From the IMG/VR virus record IMGVR_UViG_3300036716_000433, positions 1 through 21,962 of that record: DNA of 21,962 bases; one strand, 5' to 3'. A program made the translations under genes and the position numbers. Source of the DNA: a virus. This document shows, piece after piece, positions 1 through 7,524 of the stretch. The first letter of the stretch is position 1. Each line of letters begins with the position of its first letter. The notes beneath the pieces were generated by a model. It was not told the DNA's origin. It saw nothing but the letters and a program-made list of their open reading frames with translations, and searched no databases.

Positions 1-2
1 AC

Positions 3-122
3 TGGCGTCAGGTTATGTGCTACCTTGATAAATCTAAGGTAGTAAAGAAGATTAAACGTCAATATAATAAACGTTTCAGAAGGATAGAAAAGGAACAGAT
101 TAAACAGGAATTAGACCAATGA
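3..122 (+). CDS. C-terminal end of a small basic protein (5' truncated by window)
   Basis: An open frame enters from the left edge and stops with TGA at 120-122. That stop overlaps the ATG of the carbamoyltransferase at 119 in an ATGA junction. The visible 39 residues are very rich in Lys, Arg and Gln, with no recognisable motif. They could be the tail of a longer protein, or a tiny basic ORF starting at the internal ATG at 15-17. The 4-nt overlap and the absence of stops support real coding. I do not recognise a family. Confidence 0.5.
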   Translation, partial: WRQVMCYLDKSKVVKKIKRQYNKRFRRIEKEQIKQELDQ

Positions 123-1492
123 AAGTAGTGGGAATTAGTGAAGGATTTCATGACGCTTCCGCTTCTTTAGTGGAAGTTTCTCCCTATACAGACGAAACAA
201 AAATTCTCGAGTGCCACCAAGCTGAAAGGTTTACTGGAGTAAAGAACGATCCAGTCCTCCCAGAATTTTTACGATATCCGCACGCAGATGTCTCCGTTTT
301 TTACGAAGATACTGAACTTAAGAACCAACGTAGAGCAGATCAAAACATGTCGCTCACAGAATATGAGAATAGGTGTTCATACCATTTGAAACATCATGAG
401 AGTCATGCAGCAGCAGCTTATTATACTGCACCTTTTGATGATGATATTGTTGTAGTTGTAATTGATGCTATTGGAGAGTGGGACTGCTCAAGTATATGGA
501 TTCCAAGAAATGGAAAATTGGAATGTGTCAGCAACTGGAAGTACCCACATAGTATCGGACTATTCTACAGTGCTATAACGAAGCGTATTGGATTGAAACC
601 AAACGAAGATGAATACATTACTATGGGTATGGCGGCTTATGGAGAACCAAGTATAAATATGAGGTGGATGTTTGACCTACCAGATCAAAATTGGCACAGG
701 GGCATACCTCTAGCATTTTTTGGAGGAATGGCTCCTGAAGATATAGCGGCTAGTGCTCAAGCTGAAGTTGAGAGACAGATCACTCAAGTAATGAACGTAG
801 CACAAAACTACGGAAAGAACCTTTGTTATGGAGGTGGAGTAGCTTTAAACTGTGTGGCTAATAGTAGGATATTACCTAGCAGATTTAAAAAGAGATGGAT
901 ATTTCCTAATCCAGGCGATGCAGGAAGTAGTTTAGGAGCGGCACTAGGTTATCTAGGACGCAAAGTTGAATATAAACATTGTTTTTGGGGTAATGAAATA
1001 GTAGGTACACCTAACCCAAGAAGAATAGTAGACTATCTACTTTTAAATAAGGTAGTAGGAGTAGCAAATGGAAAGACAGAATTTGGACCTAGAGCTTTGG
1101 GCAATCGCTCTCTGCTTGGTGATGTGCGGTATGATATTAAACGCACAGTTAATCGTATTAAAAGACGACAGAAGTTCCGCCCTTTTGCCCCCGCAATCTT
1201 GGAGGAGTATTTTGATGAATACTTCGAAGGAGAAAAGAACGAGTTTATGCAATACACTTGTAAAGCCAAACATGATTACAAATCAGTCACGCATGTTGAT
1301 GGTAGCGCAAGAGTTCAGGTTGTAACTAAAGACAACCCTTCAATCCTGAGAAAGATATTAGAAAATTATTATGAAAGAACTGGAATACCAATGTTATTAA
1401 ATACAAGTCTAAATGTAAAAGGAAAGCCCATAGTTAATGATGGCGTGCAGGCAGATGAGTTTAGAAAACTAACAGGAGTACATGTATTTTGA
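119..1492 (+). CDS. Carbamoyltransferase, NodU/TobZ/CmcH family
   Basis: This family transfers a carbamoyl group from carbamoyl phosphate, via carbamoyl-AMP, to a hydroxyl on a sugar or other small molecule. The N-terminal Kae1/ASKHA-like domain shows GISEGFHDASASLVE (residues 5-19), a His pair in HHESHAAAA (92-100), Asp116 in VVVVIDAIGE, and GGGVALNCVAN (238-248) followed by PNPGDAGSSLGAALGY. The C-terminal carbamoyltransferase domain (about 310-457) shows TEFGPRALGNRSLLGD, FRPFAPAIL and MLLNTSLNVKGKP. At 457 aa it is shorter than cellular members of about 570-600 aa, with a trimmed C-terminus. The segment where relatives usually read EGK-x-MGLA reads NEDEYITMGMA here. The start overlaps the upstream stop (ATGA), and the stop overlaps the TTG start of the SGNH-like gene. 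The two are coupled and may act on the same product (inference). The acceptor is unknown. Confidence 0.9.
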   Translation: MKVVGISEGFHDASASLVEVSPYTDETKILECHQAERFTGVKNDPVLPEFLRYPHADVSVFYEDTELKNQRRADQNMSLTEYENRCSYHLKHHESHAAAAYYTAPFDDDIVVVVIDAIGEWDCSSIWIPRNGKLECVSNWKYPHSIGLFYSAITKRIGLKPNEDEYITMGMAAYGEPSINMRWMFDLPDQNWHRGIPLAFFGGMAPEDIAASAQAEVERQITQVMNVAQNYGKNLCYGGGVALNCVANSRILPSRFKKRWIFPNPGDAGSSLGAALGYLGRKVEYKHCFWGNEIVGTPNPRRIVDYLLLNKVVGVANGKTEFGPRALGNRSLLGDVRYDIKRTVNRIKRRQKFRPFAPAILEEYFDEYFEGEKNEFMQYTCKAKHDYKSVTHVDGSARVQVVTKDNPSILRKILENYYERTGIPMLLNTSLNVKGKPIVNDGVQADEFRKLTGVHVF

Positions 1493-2319
1493 TTTACTTT
1501 AATGGTTGCAGTTTTGTTAATGGTTTTGAACTTAAAAATAAGTTCAAGGATCGCTTTAGTAATCTTGTCTGTGAAGAACTAGGACAAGAAGAAGATAATG
1601 ATGCTAAGGTAGGAGGATCTAATTGTAGGATCTGGAGAACTACTATGAATCATTGTTTAACTAATAAGTATGATTGTGCTATTATAGTATGGACAGGCGT
1701 AAATAGAATGGAGTATCTACAAGCTGGAGAAAATAAATCTGGTAATATATTCAAACCTTCTAATGATATACAAGTACCTAGATGGCGTGCAACTAATTGG
1801 AAAACTTATGCACTAAGACACGCTCATGGGGATCAAATTGATAAGTCCAAAACAAACCTATTTAAACACCCAGATCAAACTGATCACCAGTACTTAATTC
1901 TTAATGGCTTTATGAAAGAGTTAAGACACATAAGATGGAATTTAAAATATACAATATCTTATATGCTTGCAACCAAATACTTCTTAGAGTCACTAGATAT
2001 TCCTTATCTATTTTATACATTTTCAAGTGGGCAGTATAAACCCTTCTTGTATTTGCTAGATGAGGACTATTTGGAAGCTGCTAACAACTACTGGCAGAGT
2101 TTAGAATTGAGTAAAAAACAAGTAGTAAAAGAATTACCTTGCTTACTGGAAGATGGCTTCTATGATATGGCACAAAAGGCTAAGCTACCTTTCGGAGAGA
2201 AAGACCACCCACTAGAGGCGGCACATAGAATGATGGCAGACAGAATAGTAAAGGACATGGAACACAATGACATATATATTGACCCTGACAGGAAGCAATA
2301 TAGCAGGAGATTACAATGA
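1489..2319 (+). CDS. SGNH/GDSL-hydrolase-like protein
   Basis: A 276-aa protein with the block layout of SGNH esterases. Block I is NGCSFVNGFEL, with the candidate nucleophile Ser8. Block II probably lies in VGGSNCRIW (41-49). Block III is WTGVNRMEY, with Asn72. Block V is KDHPLEAAH, with Asp239 and His240 (or His246). Family members are esterases or acetyl/acyl hydrolases, and phages use them for glycan O-deacylation. It starts with TTG at 1489, overlapping the carbamoyltransferase stop as TTGA. This start puts the block I motif at the very N-terminus, as is usual. No signal peptide is seen, so a cytoplasmic role is likely. Being paired with a carbamoyltransferase suggests both work on one sugar-like product, but no sequence feature proves it. 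Confidence 0.65.
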   Translation: MIYFNGCSFVNGFELKNKFKDRFSNLVCEELGQEEDNDAKVGGSNCRIWRTTMNHCLTNKYDCAIIVWTGVNRMEYLQAGENKSGNIFKPSNDIQVPRWRATNWKTYALRHAHGDQIDKSKTNLFKHPDQTDHQYLILNGFMKELRHIRWNLKYTISYMLATKYFLESLDIPYLFYTFSSGQYKPFLYLLDEDYLEAANNYWQSLELSKKQVVKELPCLLEDGFYDMAQKAKLPFGEKDHPLEAAHRMMADRIVKDMEHNDIYIDPDRKQYSRRLQ

Positions 2320-2441
2320 CATATATTAAAAAGTTAATTAAAAAAATTAAAATTTGGTACTTTGAGTATAAGCTACGCAAAACTTACAAGGAAGATACCT
2401 ATGTCTATGAAGACGAAGAAAATTTTAATCCCAAAAAATAA
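2316..2441 (+). CDS. Small basic/acidic hypothetical protein (41 aa)
   Basis: The short ORF begins with an ATG overlapping the upstream TGA (ATGA) and ends with TAA just before promoter P1. The N-terminal half is Lys/Ile-rich and amphipathic, and the C-terminal half is acidic (a YEDEEN stretch). I recognise no family. The coupled start and the lack of any other gene in this stretch support it as a real small gene, the last of the upstream operon. Confidence 0.5.
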   Translation: MTYIKKLIKKIKIWYFEYKLRKTYKEDTYVYEDEENFNPKK

Positions 2442-2462
2442 GTGATAAACTGAAAAAATCTC

Positions 2463-2491
2463 TTGACACACGGTGAATTTTTTAGTATAAT
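2463..2491 (+). promoter_or_regulatory. Promoter P1, sigma70 consensus
   Basis: TTGACA at 2463-2468 and TATAAT at 2486-2491 are separated by exactly 17 nt. Both hexamers match the bacterial sigma70 consensus perfectly. The spacer shares fixed positions with P2 and P3, including TTT and G immediately before TATAAT, and ATA follows the -10. Transcription should start near 2498, only about 15 nt before the first candidate ATG of the LigA-like gene. Confidence 0.9.
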
Positions 2492-2512
2492 ATACAATAT
2501 AAATGAAAAAGA

Positions 2513-3286
2513 ATGAGAATTGAGCGAATGGAACAAATTTTAGCCCCAACCAACTGTCCTTCTTGCGACAGCGACTTAGAGTTTAGAAATGAACTACTAT
2601 ATTGTTTAGACAAGATGTGTCCAGCTCAATGGGACAAAAAGTTAAAACACTTCGCCTCATCTTTGAAAATAAAGGGGCTAGGCCCTTCAACCATTAAAAA
2701 GTTGGATATCCTAGATTACCCAGAACTTTATGAGCTTACTGTCGGGGAAATCACCGTCAGACTGGGCTCTGAAAAACTAGCTACCAAGTTGGCACTCGAG
2801 ATTGTTAATTCATGTAAATGTGATTTACAAACCTTACTACCAGCTTTTGCTATTCCGCTTTTTGGTCGATCAGCTTCTCAGAAATTATGCGAAAGAATTA
2901 CCTCTATCGAAGAAGTAACCGAAGCAAGCTGCATTGAAGCAGGTATCGGTCCGAAAGCAACATCTAATCTATTAAATTGGTTAGATACCGAGTTTTATGC
3001 AAACGAGTATGACAAACTATTACCTTTTACTTTCAAATCAAAGAAAGTTATAAAACGAGATATAATAGGAACTGTCTGTATTTCTGGAAGACTCAACAGT
3101 TTCCCTAGCAAAGCTCATGCACAAAAAGTTCTGGAGAACCACGGCTATGCCGTAAAAACCAGTCTGACGAAAGACTGCACTTATCTAATCAATGAGAGTG
3201 GAATTGAGTCGGCAAAAACGCAGACTGCTCGGGAACGAGGAGTCATTATTATTAACAATTTAAACCAATTTATAGAGGAAAAATAA
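2513..3286 (+). CDS. LigA C-terminal-like protein (zinc finger, HhH, BRCT) without adenylation domain
   Basis: This protein matches the C-terminal half of NAD-dependent DNA ligase. It has a Cys4 zinc finger (C15, C18, C31, C36, ending in the typical CPAQ), then helix-hairpin-helix segments (IKGLGPSTIKKL at about 53-64, and a second set at about 105-158), and a BRCT domain (about 183-257, containing GTVCISGRLNSFPSKAHA). The nucleotidyltransferase and OB domains, including KxDG, are absent, so it cannot ligate by itself. The retained domains bind DNA and nicks in LigA. A likely role is DNA recruitment or partnering with a ligase encoded elsewhere (inference). It is first behind P1. The start is uncertain: ATG 2513 lacks a Shine-Dalgarno, and ATG 2528 has a weak GAG 4 nt upstream. 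Either keeps all domains. Confidence 0.8.
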   Translation: MRIERMEQILAPTNCPSCDSDLEFRNELLYCLDKMCPAQWDKKLKHFASSLKIKGLGPSTIKKLDILDYPELYELTVGEITVRLGSEKLATKLALEIVNSCKCDLQTLLPAFAIPLFGRSASQKLCERITSIEEVTEASCIEAGIGPKATSNLLNWLDTEFYANEYDKLLPFTFKSKKVIKRDIIGTVCISGRLNSFPSKAHAQKVLENHGYAVKTSLTKDCTYLINESGIESAKTQTARERGVIIINNLNQFIEEK

Positions 3287-3287
3287 A

Positions 3288-4010
3288 ATGGCATTACCTA
3301 AATGGACAGACGAAAGGACTTCAGCATTAGAGTCTTTCGTTGGTGACGAAACCCCCGTTTCTCAAGCTACAGTAGCTTCTGCTGCTGACGAACTTGAAAC
3401 TTCAGTAAGAAGTGTAAGTTCTAAACTTAGAAAAATGGGATATGATGTTGAGCTCGCTTCTAGTAGCAATACTAAGTCTTTCACAGACGATCAAGAAGCA
3501 ACTTTAAGAGCTTTTGTAACCGACAATTCTGGTGGTTACACTTACGCTGAAATCGCTTCAAATTTTGAAGGCGGAAACTTCAGTGCAAAATCAATTCAAG
3601 GTAAGATCCTTTCTATGCAACTTACAGAGCATGTGAAACCAGCACCTAAAGTAGAGTCTGTTAAGACTTATACTGAAGCTGAAGAAGCAACTTTTGTAGG
3701 AATGGTTAATGACGGCGCATTTATAGAAGGAATTGCAGAGTCTCTTGGTAAGAGTGTAAACTCTATCAGAGGAAAAGCACTTTCTTTACTTAGAGCTGGC
3801 GAAATAAACGCTATCCCTAAGCAAGAGCACACTAAAGGTTCTGGAAAAGCAGATCCACTAGCTGAGCTTACAATCGACGACATGACTGTTGAAGAAATTG
3901 CTGATGAAATCGGTAAAACTGTAAGAGGTGTAAAGACTATGTTGACAAGACGTGGACTTATATGCGCTGACTACGACGGTTCAGCAAGAAAAGAAAGAGT
4001 TCAATCTTAA
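3288..4010 (+). CDS. Putative DNA-binding protein with four tandem HTH/SANT-like modules
   Basis: The 240-aa protein is built from four related modules at residues about 6-51, 65-112, 128-170 and 192-226. The first three open with W/F/Y-T-(D/E)-(D/E/A)-(E/Q/R) and an acidic helix. All four end in a likely recognition helix of the type S/K-V-x-S/G-(V/I)-x-x-K: SVRSVSSKLRKMG, SAKSIQGKILSMQ, SVNSIRGKALSLL and TVRGVKTMLTRRG. This resembles Myb/SANT or sigma-like trihelical DNA-binding folds. A GAGGAAA Shine-Dalgarno precedes the ATG, 1 nt after the LigA-like stop. Its position before the helicase, and the hairpin that follows, fit a phage transcription or replication regulator. That function is inferred, and no exact family name is claimed. 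Confidence 0.7.
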   Translation: MALPKWTDERTSALESFVGDETPVSQATVASAADELETSVRSVSSKLRKMGYDVELASSSNTKSFTDDQEATLRAFVTDNSGGYTYAEIASNFEGGNFSAKSIQGKILSMQLTEHVKPAPKVESVKTYTEAEEATFVGMVNDGAFIEGIAESLGKSVNSIRGKALSLLRAGEINAIPKQEHTKGSGKADPLAELTIDDMTVEEIADEIGKTVRGVKTMLTRRGLICADYDGSARKERVQS

Positions 4011-4028
4011 CTTTTTATTGTCAGGAAC

Positions 4029-4057
4029 AACTAGGGGGGATTTAATCTTCCCTAGTT
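4029..4057 (+). promoter_or_regulatory. 13-bp RNA hairpin between regulator and helicase genes
   Basis: The intergenic stretch can fold into a 13-bp stem (arms 4029-4041 and 4045-4057) with a TTA loop. The stem contains two G-U pairs and otherwise pairs perfectly. No U-tract follows, so it is not a classical intrinsic terminator. It ends 6 nt before the GGGAGAG Shine-Dalgarno (4064-4070) of the helicase at 4075. It could be an RNase processing site, a stability element or a translational control element. Which one is not shown. Confidence 0.6.
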
Positions 4058-4074
4058 AATCTTGGGAGAGATAA

Positions 4075-5439
4075 ATGACAGTAGAGAGTGCATTACTTAA
4101 ACAAATACTTGCGGGCGGAGATTTCGATACTTGGAATCGCCTGAAGCAACATTACCTACCCGAAGGCGAATATCAAAAGTTATGGAAGGTAGTGGACAAG
4201 CACGTCCACAAATTCCATGCTCTCCCAACTTTCGATGCTTTAAAAGCAGAACTTCGGTCTAGGGAATTACAAGAAAATATTTATGCAATCGAAGCTGTCG
4301 AAACTGATGTACCTGCGTACGAACTACTTGAGTATTTAAAAGACCAGTTTACCCAAACGGAAATTCTGAATAAGCTCGAGTTCTATATTGATGAAACAAT
4401 TAGTATAGCAGATGCAAAAGAAAACATAGACCACCTACAAGAAATTGTAGTACAGGTTCAAGATAGAGTTGATACAATGGCAGATAGTGACGAAATGGAT
4501 ACTATTGAGTTGTTTGACTCAGAAGAAGATTTAGCTAATTATCTACCTCTTGGGTTAAACCAAGACTACGATATTAACTTTCAGTTCTCTCCCAAAGACT
4601 TGGTCGTTGTGGGAGCACAAAGAGGACACGGGAAATCTTTCACTTGTTGTAATGTAGCAGTACACGCACAACAAAGTGGTCGAAGTGTTCTTTATTTTAC
4701 AATAGAAATGGATTCCAGACCAATACTTCAAAGAATGTGTAGCATGGCTACAAATGTACCACTCGGTAGACTTATAAAGAGAAATCTTTATGAGAAAGAA
4801 TGGAACAAAGTAGGAGAATGGTGGGCAGATCGTTTCATCGGAGGAGATGAAGTACTTAAACAGTATAACATCTACAACGATTTCGATAAGTTCCATTATG
4901 ATCTATCCAGAAATTGTGAGATAAAGAAAGAAGGACAGATTGATGTGTTCTACGATCCTGGCTTAACTATGGCTAAAGTTATTAGCACGGTTAGACAGAA
5001 GAAAGTAGAATACCCCGACCTCGGTTTAGTAGTCATTGACTATTTAAACCAAGTGCGTCGCCACAACGCTCCGAGTCGCTCTGGGCAATACGAATGGACA
5101 GAACAAATTGAGATTAGTAAAGCAATGAAAACACTTGCTCAAGATCAAAATTGTATGGTTCTGTCTGCTTATCAAACCAACCCTAAAGGCGAAGCCCGAT
5201 TCTCAAGAGGTATTCTTGATGCAGTCGATGCTGCGTTTACCTTAGAACATTGGGGCAAAGAGGAGAATTGTATTAAGTTCAAATGTGATAAAATGAGAAA
5301 TGGTGAAATGAAATCTTTTGTTAGTGAGCTCGATTGGGAGACACTAAAGATCGGTCCAATGACTGCATTGGATCCAGATCATAAAGAAGATTTAAAAGAA
5401 CAAATGGGAGGCTCAGGTGAGACGTACAGTGACTTATGA
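4075..5439 (+). CDS. DnaB-type (SF4) replicative DNA helicase
   Basis: A RecA-fold hexameric helicase that would unwind the fork 5'-3' with the primase encoded at 8146. The 454-aa protein has an N-terminal helical domain (about 1-150). The C-terminal ATPase core carries Walker A GAQRGHGKS (180-188), the FTIEM motif with catalytic-type Glu211, Walker B LGLVVIDY (316-323) and the SAYQTN sensor-like motif (364-369). The order matches DnaB/T4 gp41. The start has a strong GGGAGAG site 4 nt upstream and follows the hairpin at 4029-4057. The end overlaps the GTG start of the next gene by 23 nt. An SF4 recombinase-type ATPase is a less likely alternative. Confidence 0.88.
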   Translation: MTVESALLKQILAGGDFDTWNRLKQHYLPEGEYQKLWKVVDKHVHKFHALPTFDALKAELRSRELQENIYAIEAVETDVPAYELLEYLKDQFTQTEILNKLEFYIDETISIADAKENIDHLQEIVVQVQDRVDTMADSDEMDTIELFDSEEDLANYLPLGLNQDYDINFQFSPKDLVVVGAQRGHGKSFTCCNVAVHAQQSGRSVLYFTIEMDSRPILQRMCSMATNVPLGRLIKRNLYEKEWNKVGEWWADRFIGGDEVLKQYNIYNDFDKFHYDLSRNCEIKKEGQIDVFYDPGLTMAKVISTVRQKKVEYPDLGLVVIDYLNQVRRHNAPSRSGQYEWTEQIEISKAMKTLAQDQNCMVLSAYQTNPKGEARFSRGILDAVDAAFTLEHWGKEENCIKFKCDKMRNGEMKSFVSELDWETLKIGPMTALDPDHKEDLKEQMGGSGETYSDL

Positions 5440-6157
5440 CGTAAAGAGCATTCCCTTTCAGGCTGCCATATTTGAAGTTAGTATGAGAGACTTTCCTACT
5501 GCCAATTTTAAAGAATTAAACTCAGGAGCGTACGTTCCTATTTGGCTAGAAAGACAGGAAGAAAGAATACATTTACGCTTATTTACTTTTATAGAGTCTG
5601 TATTAAATCAGGGATTCAGAGACCCCTGTATAATATGGAGCGATATTAAGAGTGGTAAAATGAGAATACACCCCGGCGTAAATCAATTTATTTTATATGA
5701 TCTAATTAAAGATCAAATAATCACGCCTCGTAAAAAGAAGTATGATTTAAATGGGTGGGTAATAGATTTTAATTGCCAACACAGAGATGAATACTTAGGA
5801 ATATTTGAAAACATTAAACCCCTACCAAGAGATGAAAATGGGAATAATAATTTAAAGTGGAAATTAGATCATAGAACAACACCAAATGGAGAGGATCAGT
5901 ATGAATTCTCCCCAAAAAGATCTCTCTATCTAGGAGATGTATATTATATGGGTACGAAAGAGAGGTGGGAATATAAACAAGAAGCACACAGAGGCTTTGG
6001 GTGTTGGTACAGAGGGGAGAAGTTTTACGATATTGGTGGGAATGACCCCATACAGTATGAAATTAACACAGTTTCGGGGATCTATCAGTTGTTTTTAAAA
6101 CACTTTTTTGATTGGAACCCTGACATATGGCAAGAGAAATATTATGAAAGCAGGTAA
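5417..6157 (+). CDS. ParB/Srx-like domain protein (tentative)
   Basis: A 246-aa protein starting at GTG 5417, chosen because GGGAGG lies 5 nt upstream; it overlaps the helicase end. Residues about 45-90 run through a helix ending in NQGFRDPCIIW, then KSGKMRIHPGVNQFILYDLI. This resembles the ParB-like fold pattern of an xGxxxPI strand followed by a short (H/D)GxxR-type motif and a helix. The canonical Arg is replaced, so nuclease or CTPase activity is doubtful. The C-terminal part has many aromatic residues (WYRGEKFYDIGG) and no motif I know. It belongs to the same run as a second ParB-like protein at 7514. The function is unknown. Confidence 0.45.
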   Translation: MRRTVTYDVKSIPFQAAIFEVSMRDFPTANFKELNSGAYVPIWLERQEERIHLRLFTFIESVLNQGFRDPCIIWSDIKSGKMRIHPGVNQFILYDLIKDQIITPRKKKYDLNGWVIDFNCQHRDEYLGIFENIKPLPRDENGNNNLKWKLDHRTTPNGEDQYEFSPKRSLYLGDVYYMGTKERWEYKQEAHRGFGCWYRGEKFYDIGGNDPIQYEINTVSGIYQLFLKHFFDWNPDIWQEKYYESR

Positions 6158-6626
6158 AATATGGGGACAAACAGAACTGATCCATGCCAACGGAGTTTTG
6201 GAGTTCCACAGAATAGAATATAAAGCTGGTATAAAATGTTCAGAACATGAACACCAGTTTAAATGGAATGGGTTTTTTGTAGAATCAGGCAAAATGCTCA
6301 TCAGAGTTTGGCAAAATGATTATGACTTAGTTGATGAAACTATATTACTTCCAGGCGACTTTACACAAGTTAAGCCCGGTTGTATTCATCAATTTGAAGG
6401 CATAGAAGATGGAGTAGCATTTGAACTATATTGGGCAGAGTTTAATCATGGCGATATTAAAAGACGCTCAGTAGGTAGTATAACTTATACGACCTATCCA
6501 CCAGAAGATAATCCTTCTGATATAGAGCGAGACTATGATGATCCTATGGTAAAGGCATTGGAACGAATAAACAAAGACGATCCTCATGACAACGAAGTAT
6601 TTGGAGAGGGATCAATATTCAAATGA
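6144..6626 (+). CDS. Cupin-fold protein
   Basis: A 160-aa protein with a single cupin barrel. Motif 1 is G29-x5-H35-x-H37 followed by Glu47 and Gly49 (SEHEHQFKWNGFFVESGK). Motif 2 is GDFTQVKPGCIHQF, with His82. These His/Glu residues are the usual metal ligands. Such proteins are isomerases, dioxygenases or sugar-nucleotide epimerase-like enzymes, and the specific reaction cannot be read. The C-terminal 60 residues are acidic and low in hydrophobics. I chose ATG 6144 over an upstream TTG at 6108 because it begins at the natural N-terminus and overlaps the preceding gene by only 14 nt. The end overlaps the 2OG oxygenase as ATGA, which suggests coupled function. Confidence 0.75.
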   Translation: MKAGKIWGQTELIHANGVLEFHRIEYKAGIKCSEHEHQFKWNGFFVESGKMLIRVWQNDYDLVDETILLPGDFTQVKPGCIHQFEGIEDGVAFELYWAEFNHGDIKRRSVGSITYTTYPPEDNPSDIERDYDDPMVKALERINKDDPHDNEVFGEGSIFK

Positions 6627-7234
6627 ATAACTTTCTAGCTTATACGAATAAAGTTTTATCTAATGAGGATATTAAGTTCTTAAATGATGACTATGATAAA
6701 CATGAGCCACAAGTTATAAAACGATTTGGAAATCTATTTCACTTGGAACAAAGATTTCCCCCAGAAGTACATGAACATATAACTTCTAAGTTACACCCTA
6801 CTGTTCCTGTAGCACATTATTATTTAAATTATACAGAAGGTTCTTTTTGTCGTATGCATCACGATAATGATGTCTCACTAACTACTATAACTCTAATAGA
6901 TCAAGATCATAATTTAGAGGGTGGAGAGACTATAGTTAATGATCCATTCGAGAAGAAGCACTATGAGGAATATCATACTTTCTCTTGGCAAGATCCTAAA
7001 GACTATGCTTTTGATGGTTCTTTTATATGTCCTAGAGTAGTAGATTTAAAAGTAGGAGAAACACTATTCTTACACCAAATGCACGGAGTGGCAAAAGTAA
7101 GAACAGGATTTAGAAAAGTATTTATAACATGGCACGCAAACCAAACATATTTACACAACACTTCAGCATTTTTAGGAGGAGCCCCACATGATACTAGAAA
7201 AGGGAATTGGCCCAAGGAAGAAAACAAACAATGA
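6623..7234 (+). CDS. 2-oxoglutarate/Fe(II)-dependent oxygenase (prolyl 4-hydroxylase-like)
   Basis: The enzyme would couple 2-oxoglutarate decarboxylation to hydroxylation of an unknown substrate. The 203-aa sequence shows the double-stranded beta-helix signature. The metal-binding pair HxD is in CRMHHDND (H79, D81), a GGET strand follows (100-103), the distal His153 is in HQMHGV, and Arg163, ten residues later in RTGFRKVFITWH, would bind the 2-oxoglutarate carboxylate. All key residues are present. It starts within an ATGA overlap with the cupin gene. Phage relatives act on proteins, small molecules or modified bases. Nothing here decides between them. Confidence 0.85.
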   Translation: MNNFLAYTNKVLSNEDIKFLNDDYDKHEPQVIKRFGNLFHLEQRFPPEVHEHITSKLHPTVPVAHYYLNYTEGSFCRMHHDNDVSLTTITLIDQDHNLEGGETIVNDPFEKKHYEEYHTFSWQDPKDYAFDGSFICPRVVDLKVGETLFLHQMHGVAKVRTGFRKVFITWHANQTYLHNTSAFLGGAPHDTRKGNWPKEENKQ

Positions 7235-7281
7235 CAGTATTTTCATTGGAGTTTGAAACATTAGATAACGCAGGAGCATTT

Positions 7282-7524
7282 ATGAAGATTAAAAAAATAA
7301 GTAAAGTTAACCCCGTTGCGAAAGCATCAAGGAATAAGCCTGGCGCAGGCGCACATAAGTCTAAAAAAGACTATGATAGAAAAGTAGGAAAACAAGAACT
7401 ACTGGACGAGCTAAAAGCACAGCAAGAAGTAACAAGGGGTATCTCAGATTTTACACGCTTAGAAGAAGAGATACTAGAATTAGAAGAAGAAATTAGAAAG
7501 GAAGCAGAGGAAGATGGCAAATGA
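7282..7524 (+). CDS. Small basic/coiled-coil phage protein
   Basis: The first half is basic (KIKKISKVNPVAKASRNKPG, then a Lys-rich GAHKSKKDYDRK stretch). The second half is a Glu-rich predicted coiled coil (about residues 38-76). I chose ATG 7282 because AGGAG lies 5 nt upstream. An in-frame ATG at 7231 overlaps the oxygenase stop as ATGA and would add 17 residues, so the start is not settled. The end overlaps the next gene by 11 nt. Similar short Lys-rich phage proteins exist, but I know no function for them. A nucleic-acid-binding or scaffolding accessory role is a guess. Confidence 0.6.
   Translation: MKIKKISKVNPVAKASRNKPGAGAHKSKKDYDRKVGKQELLDELKAQQEVTRGISDFTRLEEEILELEEEIRKEAEEDGK

Noticed and set aside
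1033-1325. Small ORFs on both strands inside the carbamoyltransferase
   Set aside because: They overlap conserved C-terminal motifs of the real gene in other frames and have no start context.
2503-2523. Upstream mini-ORF of six codons (MKKNEN) just after P1
   Set aside because: Too short to support as a gene. It could be a translated leader, but nothing but its ATG supports that.
6108-6143. Extended TTG start of the cupin protein
   Set aside because: The added residues are hydrophilic filler within the previous gene. ATG 6144 is a better start.
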